Assembly: GCA_032690845.1 (NCBI GenBank)
Contig: CM064428.1
Location: 21,922,001 to 21,986,000, forward strand
Length of the DNA: 64,000 bases
Origin: Eleusine coracana subsp. coracana
Lineage: Eukaryota; Streptophyta; Magnoliopsida; Poales; Poaceae
Direction: 5' to 3'
Shown here: positions 35,200 through 46,105 of the stretch, one piece after another
Layout of the letters: every line of letters begins with the position of its first letter
How positions within the stretch are numbered: position 1 is the first letter of the stretch
Notes under the pieces: model-generated
Seen by the model: the letters and a program-made list of their open reading frames with translations, nothing else
What the model was told of the DNA's origin: nothing
The model's database searches: none
Program-made: the position numbers and the translations under genes

Positions 35200-37362
35200 T
35201 CATGAATCAAAGCCATATGAGGGATGACCCTGTCCACGATAGGCACGAGAAAAAGAGCGAGGCTGAAAACCATCAAAATCATCATGATGCACATTTCTAG
35301 TTAATTCAGCTTGCATCCTTTCAATCCTCTTACGCCTATAACAGTACTCATCCAAGTGACCCTTACGATCACAGAACATGCAAATGTAGACACTCTCATG
35401 TTTAGGCTTTGTTTGCACAGGAGGTTTGAGTTTTGGCTTCTCTGTTTGCTTTGGGTTGAAGGAAGGTTTTGGTGGATAGTTTGTGTCAATGGGTTTGATG
35501 GATTGTTTCTCATCCTTGTAGCTACAGCTAGGCACAAACTTACCCATATTTTTGCTCTCTTTGTCAACCCTCTCAAAACCCAAACCCAAGTTGTAGGTTG
35601 ACCTACTAGCACTCTCTTTGACTCTTGCTAGGTCACTCTCAATTTTCTCCTCACTCACTAAGGTTCTTTGGAGCCTAGAAATTAGATAGTCATTTTATTG
35701 GACTAGGACTTTGTTTTCCTCCCTAGTGATTACAAGCTTGTCCTTAAGAGACACACACACCTCACACGGTGGTGGAAAGACCTTAGAGCGAGTCTCATTT
35801 AGTAGCTTGGACTCAAGCTCTTTGACTTTGAGGGTTTGACCTTCCAACTCATTTGTGAGCTTGGGGCATTTTTTACATGCACCCAAAAGAGTTGGTCTAG
35901 CCTTGACTTCATCAAGCTCCTTGAGGGCACTTTTAAGCTGACTGACAACTTGAGCATGTACACTCTCCCTCTGACTCAGATCATTCATCACATCTTGACA
36001 TGACTCACACTCTACAATAGTGACATCACAAGCAAGCTTAGACCTAAGCGAAGCAATTTCAAAATTAGCACTCTCCAACTTAGACTTAAGCTCTCTACTC
36101 TCATGAACAGCACTATGAAGCTTATCATCTTGCGAGAGCAGAACATCGCGCAAATGATCAAGTTCAGAAGAGAGCTCATCAACAGTGGGAGGTACCTCAC
36201 TTGTGTCGGAGTCGGATCCAGAGTCGGTGTCGTGATCATTCTTTGCCATGAAGCAAATCCTGGTGAAGTCATCCTTCCTCTTGACTCATTGCTTTTCAAC
36301 CTCCTCCTCCGAGCTTGTAAGGCCTTCGCTTGATGTGAGGTCGACATCGCTCAAGGCGGCAACGCAGGTGCATGCAATGGCCTTGGCGAACTTCTTGGAG
36401 TTCTTGCCCTTCTTGTAGAAGCGGTTCTTCTTCTGCTTGAAGTCTTCAGTGTTATTGTCACGGTACCCGACCTTCTTCTTCTTTTTGGGACAATCAGCAA
36501 TGAAGTGTCCTGGGTCACCGCGCTCGAAGTAGGTTCTTGAACCACCTCCTCTTCTCTCCTTCCGGTTATTGTAGAACTTCCTGAACTTCCTTATGAGCAA
36601 GGATAGCTCCTCATCAGGGATGCACTCCATCTGTTCATCGAAACCTGCAACAAGAGAAGATAGAGCAAACTCCAAAGAAGACTTGTCAAGTGAGGGGTTA
36701 GTTCCATAAGAAGCACCACTGTGATCACCCTTCTGAGAGCTAGAAAGCAAAGCCATGCTAGAAGCAGGATTAATACGATTAGGACGAGATTTCCTAGACA
36801 GTTCATGAGATTTTAGCTTGCTATATAGTTGTTCATAGTTCAAGGTATTGAAGTCAGTAGTTTCTTCTAGAGCAACAATTTTAACCCCCCAAACATTTTC
36901 ATCAAGTGAGTACAACAGTTGCTTAGCTCTATCATTATCACTGTACACAAGGTTGCCACAAGCACGCAAGTTGCACACAATTGCCTCAAACCTACAAAAG
37001 GTGTCATCTAGTGACTCACCAGGTTTTTGTGCAAAGGTTTGGTACTGTCTATTGTAAGAATCCTTACATATATACTTTACTTGATTAGTACCCTCATGGT
37101 ATGTGCAAAGCTTAACCCAAATAGCATGAGTAGTGTCAAGGTGTGCAACGCGATCATGTTCACTCCTACCAAGTGCAGAGAGCAGAATGTTGATAGCTTT
37201 GGAATTGTGTTCTTACCTGTTCAACTCATCTATAGGAGCGGTGTTGAGGTCGGCAAGTATGTTGTATTCTTGCTCGACGATGTCCCAGATAGCACGTCCT
37301 TGACTCAGGAGATAAGCCTTGGTCCACGACTTCCAGTAGGGGAAGTCATCTCCATCGAACAT
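35200..37362 (-). pseudogene. Gag of element B, long Sirevirus type with several stops
   Basis: One minus-strand frame runs from ATG at 37362 to 35200 with stops at 37215-37213 (TAA), 36288-36286 (TGA) and 35697-35695 (TAA). It begins MFDGDDFPYWKSW, the copia gag start, followed by ETTDFNTLNYEQLYSKLKSHE. The first zinc knuckle reads YFERGDPGHFIADC: the first two Cys of CCHC are replaced by Tyr and Arg. A long coiled-coil part follows (LRDVLLSQDDKLHSAVHESR), then a second knuckle-like motif CMFCDRKGHLDEYC, which is complete. Long gag proteins with coiled coils are typical of Sireviruses. Confidence 0.85.
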
Positions 37363-37452
37363 CCAGAGCTTGACCGCACGCTTCTCTATGTCACCTTCGG
37401 GTCACAAAGCTGGTGAAGGTCAACTAGTGATCAAACCGGCTCTGATACCAAT

Positions 37453-39175
37453 TGAAGAACCGAGAAGGCGACCAGAGGGGGGGTGTCAATGGGAGCCAAT
37501 CAAAATTCTCTAAGAGAACTTGGCCTATATCCCAAAAACAACCCAAGCCAACCTCCGAACCGATCACCAAGACTACACACACCAACTCGTGGTGTACTAG
37601 CCCTAGGAGTGATCAAGCACAGCAAACAAACACAGCGGAAACAACAAGAAACAGCAACGACTCAAACTAGTCAAGAGATTCACCAAAAACCAGACCTTAC
37701 TGGATCACTATCGGCAGTGCCAATCAGGGCCATCGGTAGTGCGAGTTGGCCCCATCGGCAGTGCCGATTTGACCCATCAGCAGTGCCGGTGCGGGGTACT
37801 GGGATCCACTAGCAGTGCCGGTCCTGTCGTCGGCAGTGCCGATCGACCCCGATAGAACAAGAAAAAGTTTCAGGATGAAGTAAAAGCTTGGTCAAAACCT
37901 AATCAAACGAACTCCAAATGATGCGATTTTTGGATAAGTGAATCCTCAACACATCACGACCCTAATCCTAGAAGATCAACTCAATTGGCTCAAGGAATCA
38001 TCACGAATTTTAGATCTTGTGCCAAGAACACTAAAAAGGGAAAACATGAGAAATCCTTCAAATCGAAGGTGTTAGAACTCTTGATTTGGTCATAGACCTA
38101 TGTAGGATTGATCTAGCTCATCATAGCACGAAGTTTCCCAAGAAATCTACCCCAAAAACTCATCCAAAAAGGAGATCGAAAATTCCCACAAAAATAGCTC
38201 CAAAAATAGGAAAAAAGAGAAATTTGGGATTTAGGGAGAGAGAAAAATCTTGAGCACGAAATTAAATCTCATGTCATAGAAACATGCTTACAAGATCCAT
38301 AGATACAAGACTAGGAAGCCACTTGAATGAAGTCCTAACACAAGGCTAATGGAGAGAGATACACCTCTTCCACTAGCCTCACCTCTCCTTATATAGGCCT
38401 ATGGTCTATTGTCCACATGACCACTCTATCCTTGATCTATATAACACACCCACCTACCACCGGGGATATAATCATCCATCTTTTGCTTCATCGCCCGAAT
38501 GCCATCGAGCCCTTCATGACTTTGCTTCGCCTCGAAGCAAGCTCCGTGATGGTGCCACATGCACCATTAACCACTGCCACCGTGCCACAGGCACCATTAA
38601 CCACTGCCACCGATTTTGAGGCCCAAACCGGGAAACCGCCTCGCATGCTTCTCAAAGCGCGACTTCTCGATGTTGACGTGTGTCACCTTGTTCCGTGATC
38701 CTGACCACCAGCAAGTCTCTCCCAGTCCCTGTCCATCGGGCCCTCTTGTCACTTGCATCGGCATTCCACTCGCCTTGACTTGGTCAACATGCCATATTCA
38801 TCACACCACGGTTTTGAGGCTCAACCGCGAAACCGTCCTTGCTTCTCGCCTCTCCATGTGTACGGAGTGGATCCCCCTTGACTCCACCCGGCATCCTGAT
38901 CGTCCGGCCCCAAGTCTCCTACTTGTGCCCGATCCTTTCATTGTTGACCGTCAAGTCGACTCCAGTGACCTACACATCATGAGACAAGCAAACACATTTC
39001 CCAACTGCTGCAACTTCACCAATACTTCCACCAACTTCAGTTAGTCAAGACCATGACATGCACAAACTCATGCAATCCCAAGATTCCCGCATTTTAACTC
39101 AAACACAAGGTCTGCTCAAGTCAATTACTCATCACATATATTGCAAACCATGACACATATCCACATGGTTTCTTA
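37453..39175 (-). repeat. 5' LTR of element B
   Basis: A 1,723-base LTR similar along its length to 25019-26646. It has six units of the CGGCAGTGCCG-type palindrome (37706-37845) and a 30-base tandem duplication at 38552-38611 that the other LTR lacks. Its outer end is TA in place of the expected CA (plus strand). Confidence 0.9.
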
Positions 39176-39180
39176 TATTT

Positions 39181-39994
39181 TATATCTTTGAATAGAATTT
39201 TGGGCATTCAACTTGAATTTGAATGCCCATGAAAGCATGGAAGGTCAGCCCCTAAACCCTCTATGACAAGCATATCTCATACCCGCTTAAACATAACTAG
39301 TTATGTCACTTCTGTTCTCGTATTCTCAAAATATAGTTTCGACTAAATTTAGGCTCGAATCTCATTTAGATCCCTATACTATGAAAATGCAAATCTAATT
39401 CTCAAATATATATATTAATAAAAATGATTCGGTGAGAGAGACATCTCACTTAACATTGTATTAAGAAGAAACCCACCAAGGAAAGTGAGCATGTTTTCCA
39501 TAAATAGTGTGGAGAGACCTATGATACCCGAAGCCAAGTTTAGGGAGTTCAAATTGAATTTTTAGAGTATAGAAATCTAAATGACATCCGAACTTAAGTT
39601 TAGGGAGTCAAAAAGACATTTTGAGAGCATGAGAACCTAACTGATACGACTAGACAAGTTTAAGAACGGACCATACACATTACTTATAAAAGTTCACTGT
39701 GGTGGATGGGATCAATAGAGGCCGATGAAGTGATATTGGCACACATAAATAAAAAGTGGCGCTTCTGTGGAGTGTTATAAACAGAGCCTGATGTAGAGTG
39801 TTTTTATTTTGGAGTTTCATGTAAGAGTAGAAGAAGAAACTGAAGTTGGATTGAACATCAAAACCCCAAATGAACGTGTAGCTGTGAAGATACGATGATG
39901 AGATATAATGTTTATAAACAATTAAGGTGATATGACTCAATATAATTGCAAAGAAATAGGAGTTAATGGTGTTTAGTGGGTTGCATCCTTTAAA

Positions 39995-39996
<2 letters not shown>
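39181..39996. other. Spacer, no gene recognised
   Basis: AT-rich sequence with an 11-base inverted repeat (TGGGCATTCAA / TTGAATGCCCA) at about 39203-39231. Two imperfect repeats of a unit containing CCAAGTTTAGGGAG / CTTAAGTTTAGGGAG lie at 39530-39610. No coding feature is seen. Confidence 0.45.

Positions 39997-40075
<79 letters not shown>
39997..40075. repeat. (AT)n microsatellite
   Basis: About 39 uninterrupted AT dinucleotides. It ends a dozen bases before the duplication that flanks the MULE-type MITE, so the MITE inserted beside an AT tract or the tract grew later. Confidence 0.97.
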
Positions 40076-40078
<3 letters not shown>

Positions 40079-40096
40079 TGGTCAGTTTTCAAATTA

Positions 40097-40471
40097 GAGC
40101 AGTTTTATTATGCATATTACCTCTAGTAATTACTAGTGATAATGCATTAATTATTGATGGTAATGCAGTAATTACTGGTGGTAAAGCAATAATTACTAGT
40201 AGCAGTAATGATTTTAATGGGGCATTATTGGAAAGATGAAAATAATAGACTTATAATTTATTATGTTAATTAAGTCTAAGTGTCTTGTTTTATTTATACT
40301 CTGATGAAACTAAATTTCGGATCGGCGGATGGGTTCAAGATACTTAGAAATGACCTCTTTACCCCTAATGGCAATGCGGTTAAATAAATAAATATATGAG
40401 TAAATTACATTTTTATCCCTAAATATTACCACTGGTAATTACTGGTGGTAATATGCATAGTAAAACTGCTC
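40097..40471. mobile_element. MULE-type MITE with perfect 9-bp target duplication
   Basis: The 375-base element has terminal inverted repeats of about 50 bases, beginning GAGCAGTTTTA and ending TAAAACTGCTC, with five or six mismatches. It is flanked by the identical nine bases TTCAAATTA (40088-40096 and 40472-40480). A nine-base duplication with long terminal repeats is diagnostic of Mutator-like elements. The interior holds further copies of TAATTACTGGTGGTAA-like words in both orientations. There is no transposase frame. Confidence 0.85.
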
Positions 40472-40480
40472 TTCAAATTA

Positions 40481-41012
40481 AACCCATCCTTTAATCGTTA
40501 TTGGATTTTACTTCCAATTTTGGTTTTGCTGTATGGTGTCATCTTTCAAAAAATAGTTTATGTATGCATGTCTACTATCTAACTATATTTGTTGATGACC
40601 TTGGTAAAGCTGATGCAGTTGCTTGGATTCCAAAATGGTTTTGCATATTCTCATGTTTCAGACAATAGTTTGCTTAACAATTTGCCTTAGGAGAAGATGA
40701 GGGAGATAAATGCACTGGTGGAGCCAGCCAGGAGACAAAGAGGGCCAATAAGTAAAATCATAGCTAAATGATGTGCTTACTAGTAATAGCCAAGGTATTG
40801 CCTAAACAAAAGTATAATAATACCCAAGACTTTGGTTCAAATTGGTAGTGGAAATTTGCAGTAGCGGCTTGTTTAAATCGCAAGAACTTCTAGATTCCAA
40901 TAATAGTTAATCAGTTTGTTCATGAATATTGAACACATACTATGGTCATCTTAATTTTTGTGCAATAGTTCTGTTTCCACACAGATATAAACATCTGTTT
41001 TCTATAGAAAAA
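40481..41012. other. AT-rich spacer
   Basis: No gene recognised. GTGGAGCCAGCCAGGAG at about 40720 resembles a word common at ends of degenerate grass transposons, without a partner here. Confidence 0.4.
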
Positions 41013-41017
41013 AATAT

Positions 41018-42293
41018 TGTCGGTGTTTAGATCACCGGCTAGTAGAATTTGTTTAAGGGAGATGCGCGCTTGGGCTCAATGATGGCTATGTGAGAGGACA
41101 CGGGGTTATACTAGTTCGGAGAAATCCCCTACATCCAGTTCGAGAGGATGCTCGTGTTACTTACACCGGAGTTGTACATTGATTGTGAGAGAGGAGGGAG
41201 CTCTAGGTCTCGGTATGCGTGTGTTGGTTGTGCGTGAGTGGATTGTCTCGTGTTCAAAGGAACAAGAAGGACACCCTTTTATATTTCAAGGGATCGGGCC
41301 CATATTACAGAGAGATAGAGGGGTGAGATCTACACGTGCAATCTTCACAAGGCGGGGTTGGCGAGGGGGAGGTGTTGGTCGGTGGCGTGGTCTTTGATCC
41401 TTATAGGTCCCGCTGTCCTGGTCCTTGTGCCAGATGACACTGTGTTGAGGCGTGCCCCCGTAATCCGTTGATAGGTTGAGCACATGTCCCTATAGAAAAC
41501 GTGTTTTGCTAAAAAGGATGGTGCAGCATGGGCGGCATCATGGCGCTTAAGCTCGGCCAGGTCGCTGCTGTCCATCGAGCTGTCCCTTGCTGCCACTGCT
41601 GAGGGCGTCATTGAACCGAAGCCTCAGGAACGCAGCACGGGTTTCTTGGAGACGTCAGGCTCCGTCCCATCGATCAGGGGATGACAGCAGGAGTAGATTG
41701 TTGGAGGATTTGACCCCCTGATACTGTTGAGGTATGATCAGTACGATATTTAAGGCAGGGCGGTGGGAAGTTGTTGATCTTTGCTCAACCCTCCCGTCAT
41801 GGGTCGAGATGTCTAGTTGTGTTTGTTCGGGCCCACCTCGAGCAGGAATCCGTCTCAACTTGACGGTGCAATCGAGTTTCTTCACCCGTCATTCCCGCCT
41901 GGTCAGTGATTCAGGGCGTTGTCCTGCCACTGTGGTGGGGGCCCGCTGGTGAGAGTTGGCAGGGGCAGCGTGGTCTTAGTTACTATGGTGATAGAGTGGA
42001 CGTCCTTGTCCCCATGGCACCCGGCTTGGCTGTGGGGTGGGACCGGCCCACTCGATCTCTGGCGTAGTCGAGCGGAGCGGTATGACTCCGGTCCCTCCAG
42101 AGTTGGTGCTTCCTCGACCCTCGATGGGTCGAGTAAGGCAGGGACGGTGCTCGACCCTCGGTGGGTCGAACGAGGCGAGGGATGGTCCTGCACAACCTAT
42201 ATTGCGCCAAGTTTCACCATCTTACCCCGTACTGATGTTGAATAAATGAGTCTAATAAGTGCCACGTGGCACCACCGGTTTTTACCCCTGACA
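41018..42293. mobile_element. Solo LTR, 1.3 kb
   Basis: The stretch begins TGTCGGTGTTTAG and ends TTTTTACCCCTGACA (TG...CA), 1,276 bases long. The flanks are AATAT (41013-41017) and AATAC (42294-42298), equal but for one transition. There is no internal coding region or second copy. Near the right end the word GACCCTCGATGGGTCGA is repeated (about 42115-42170). GC-rich composition and ends fit a Ty3/gypsy LTR of a grass. The many overlapping open frames inside are not genes. Confidence 0.75.
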
Positions 42294-42298
42294 AATAC

Positions 42299-43297
42299 AT
42301 ACCTCTTCATTTTTAGCTATGCTTGCTCAAGAATTTCCACAAGCACAAATTCCACTTTTTATGGGTCCAAAGATTCTTTCACAAAACTCTCAATGGAAGA
42401 TAGTGCCCTGCCAATGAAAGATAAACAACAAATACTTGCATGTTTATTTTTTTCCTAGCTTGAACTTTAATTTTGCCTCTGTTTTAAAGAAGTACAACTT
42501 TAATATTAATTCAAAAAAGGACATGCTGACGATTCCATCGTTGTAGCTTTTCAAGGTGGAAACTCTGTTTCCTGCTTCTGTATCCATTGACCAGTAACAG
42601 AAGGTAAGAGTTGTACACAAATATGTCTATTTTTATCTCATGCCACAAGTAATTGGTTTCTATTCAAACTTATATGTAATTGTTGGTGGTCACAAGCTTC
42701 ATCAAACCGTTATCAGCAAAAAATTTCAAACTAACAATGAATGAATAGTAATATACAATTCATCATTATCTGCCTTTTTTGTAATTATATTTTGTTATAT
42801 TATTTTCATCATTTATAGTCCATACTCAATTTAGTGACAATTTTTTCTCTTTTTGCAACAATTATCATGGGTTTAGTTTTGATGCAAAGTTCTTAAGAAT
42901 TACAAATACTACTGCAATCTTTTAACTTTAACATCCAAACGAAAATTCGATAGCAAAATTATTCTCAACATACCCGCTGTAACGCGTGGGGAATTCACCT
43001 ATCTAGTAGACTGGCTTCGAGGTGTTCAGAAGCAATCACCATCATTACCTGCGGTATGACTTCTCTGATCGAATTCTGTAGTTGAGGTGCAAGTTTACAT
43101 GCAATAATTTATCAGACGAAATTGATGTGAGATGAAGATGCTTAATCTAGACGTGTGCCGTTCGATCTCCGTTAGATCCAGCCTCCGATTCTATCTATTC
43201 CTGCACACGTCTTCTTCCCAGACTAATGGATATGCTAATCTCTTATCGCTAGTTTTTTTTAAAAAAGTGACCGATGGATATGCAAATCCTCATACAA
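42299..43297. other. AT-rich spacer
   Basis: No recognised gene, RNA or element boundary. The open frame at 43132-43401 runs into the repeat to the right and has no conserved features. Confidence 0.4.
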
Positions 43298-43690
43298 CTG
43301 TTTGTTTCAGCTTATTTATGTCTAGATTATATAATCTAGATCAAAATAATCTAAGGGAGCAAACAAACAGGCTAACTTATTTGATAAATTATATAATCTA
43401 GATGTCAGATTATCATAATACAATAAGCACCTTAAGAGATGCTTATTTTCAGTTTATTTGATAAAAGATCTACTACCTTTATTAAATAAAATAATTTTTT
43501 ACCTACATTGCCAACAGCGGACCCACCTACCGTGTGATTAAATGTAGGACATTGTTGTCTTCTCGCATCTACAACTAATAATCTAGATAACAATTAGCTG
43601 GGTAAACAAACACTTTTCATATTATATAATCTAAATTATTTAATCTAACACCAATAATCTAGATTAAATAATTCGCTTGAAAACAAACTG
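43298..43690. mobile_element. Probable MITE with TAATCTAGATTA-type repeats
   Basis: The left part (ACTGTTTGTTTCAGC) and right part (GCTTGAAAACAAACTG) are approximately inverted. The interior repeats TCTAGATTA/TAATCTAGA at least six times in both orientations. Ends and target duplication are not resolved, so the class is open. Confidence 0.4.
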
Positions 43691-44189
43691 CCCCTCTAAG
43701 GTAGAGAACAACTATTTAATTATTTACTTACAAGAAACAAATGTCCAAGTAATAACTGTTCTTAAGTAAACCCTCTATCTCGGTCTTTAGCTAGAGCCCA
43801 CATGAATCTAGAGTCAGCTAAGGTTACAAGATTCTAATGATTGCAGGCAACCAGTCTCGGTGCATTGCACAATGTAGCCACGTAGGGGTGTCAGGTGGCT
43901 ATCCGACTTGCATGCCTTTCTGAGCAAAGCGTTTGGCGTAGTCTACAACTCTACATGACTAGATCTGTGTATGTGGAATTCCTTTCAGCTTCCGACTAGT
44001 CTATGTCACTGAAATATATCTAGATATCGTTCACGTTTAATCATGGTATTGTTGCAATGTTAAGTTAGAAAACTACATGTTAACATAATGTTTAACGACA
44101 TTAACTTTTATGCAATGTTCCAACTAGCAAGTTATCCTCGCCATAAAAGAATGAGACTGACAAAGGGAGATCAATCATAAAGAAATATA
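43691..44189. other. Spacer, no gene recognised
   Basis: AT-rich sequence without a recognised coding segment. Confidence 0.4.
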
Positions 44190-44191
44190 TA

Positions 44192-44271
44192 TTCCCTCTG
44201 GTTTTAAAATAATGTCGACAGCTAGTGCAAATATACATTAACCAGCTACATCATTTTGAAACTAGAGAGAG
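44192..44271. mobile_element. Very short Stowaway-like MITE
   Basis: TTCCCTCTGGTTTTAAAATAATG at the left is matched in inverted order at the right by CATCATTTTGAAACTAGAGAGAG, with TA on both sides (44190-44191, 44272-44273). At 80 bases it is near the lower size limit for Stowaway elements and could fold into one hairpin. Confidence 0.7.
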
Positions 44272-46105
44272 TATTTGTTATAATGTTAAAGATTAATATT
44301 AAAAAATTATAATTATGATACAACATCGCAAGTAGTCCTACTTTTATGAAATTTATGAAAAGGATTGTACATACTAGACGACAAGAGCCCACAGATTTTT
44401 GTAAAATAGATAGTAGAAGATGGACTGTAGCCGTCTAACGAAAGCCAAATTCTGTTTCGGTAAAAAAAGAAGGTGAGATTATGTTCACGGAGGCAAGGAC
44501 CTTGTGGAAGAACGACCGAACCTGCTAATATATCGCGGCGCGGCCCGGCGGACGTGTTCCGATTCATATTTCTTGGTTCATTTTCTGTCCACTAAATTTT
44601 AGTCTTGTTCGATAAAATATTAGGATACTAAATAAAAATAATAAATATAGATTAATAGTAAAACCAATTCCAAACCCCTAGATTAAATGATGAGACAAAT
44701 CTATTAAATCTAATAAAATTATGATTAGACAAGATGATACTATATTAAATATCTTATAATAATGACTTAATTAAATTTAATAAAATTACTCATAAATTAA
44801 CCTCCAACTATATAATTAGTTATATTTAATTTATATTTAATCACTTTATTAAACATTTAAAGAATTGATATAACAGTACTAAAATTTGGAGCCCAGCTGA
44901 GAGGATTGCTAAGCCACTCCTTTTAAATTTCAGCAATGCAGCCCATTTAACTTAGCATTTTAATCCCCCTACTCTACTTGTTCTGGAGCACTAACCCTAG
45001 GTAACTTACTATAACAAAGGCCAGACTCTTCTCTAGCTGTGGACTCGACTTCTCACAAAAGAAAAATACAAATCCGAATATAATCGATCTATCTCCTTTG
45101 ATGACTCGTTTGACAGCCTCCTCAACCCAAGCTAAAGTATCGTGTTTTGCTCCTGTGGTTCTCCTGACGGCATTATACTAAGGAGAAGAGCTCCTCACGT
45201 AAGAGCTTCTCACGTAGGTCAAAAAAACTCTCGAATCTCTTCCTTAATTTTATACAGGAACTCAGCTGATCGTTATCAGCTACGACACGAGTCTTTACCA
45301 TGTGCTTTGATCCGGAGAAAGCGAGGGGATTTTTTTTTGAACCATAGCTACCTACGGTCATCACAGTGTACTGTGACATTTGTAGCAAGCCATGGGTGCC
45401 GCAGCTCGAACTCGGATCGACGGGAGCAACGCTCCCAGAGCTAGAGGCTCTGACCACCGCTCGGGCCAACGAGGGTTGGCAGATGGATGCCAAACAAAAG
45501 CAGCATATGGCTTAGTGCATGGACTGCACGTAACTGATCCTATATCGCGTTTAGGTCATTAGGCAAATGCAAATCTGTGTGCTCTCTTTTGGATTACTTA
45601 TCCTCCTAACTTATCTTCTCGACTTGTCTGCGCAGCATATTAACTGCCGCGCTATTCAGTATTAATTGACACGACACAAGGCCTCTTGATTAATTCAATG
45701 CTCATCCAAAATTTTTAGCAGACTCTTATCTTTTACCCCTGAAGCTGGCCCTGTGCACGCTAGAGCAAAATATAAGTCGAGTGAGATTCAAACTGCTCCA
45801 AACTGATTAGCTTAATGGATGCCTGCTGCTTGCGGCTGCCTGTAGGGTCGGCCTGATCAGCCCTCAGATTTGGGGAGAACCTAGCCGTATGTTTGCCGCT
45901 TGATCAACAAAGTTTGAGAGACTATATATACTTTGTCATTTACTTTCGGATGCATGATTGCCCAGATGCAATACTTTTTTATGGTTTTCGAGTTTTCTTT
46001 AACACAACCGAAATAATGTATACACTATCTTGTACGTGCAGACACCGTCCTACGAACAACATGATATGTTTTCTTGAAATGAACACGAAGAGAAAGCCTT
46101 CGACT
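44272..46105. other. Spacer, no gene recognised
   Basis: The minus-strand frame at 45173-45493 and others here lack any motif I know. Composition changes near 45.1 kb suggest old repeats, but I found no boundaries. Confidence 0.4.

Larger units (their letters stand above)
25019..39175 (-). mobile_element. Element B: Ty1/copia Sirevirus-like retrotransposon, degenerate
   Basis: A minus-strand LTR element of about 14.2 kb, including a 3.7-kb later insertion. Its LTRs are at 37453-39175 (5') and 25019-26646 (3'). The flanking duplication is TATTT (25014-25018 and 39176-39180). The primer site, TTGGTATCAGAGCC on the minus strand, lies at 37438-37452. The domain order, gag, protease, integrase, reverse transcriptase, RNase H, is that of Ty1/copia. 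The long gag, repeated polypurine tracts and LTR palindromes indicate a Sirevirus. Several stops and frameshifts make it inactive. Both outer ends have changed from TG/CA to TA. The pol gene is cut at 29781/33486 by a solo LTR. Confidence 0.93.

Noticed and set aside
39997..40075. The AT repeat as an origin or regulatory element
   Set aside because: A simple microsatellite is sufficient explanation.
41734..42245. Several overlapping frames of 70-108 codons
   Set aside because: All lie within a GC-rich solo LTR.
45173..45493. Minus-strand frame of 106 codons
   Set aside because: No motif, no neighbouring exons and no family that I recognise.
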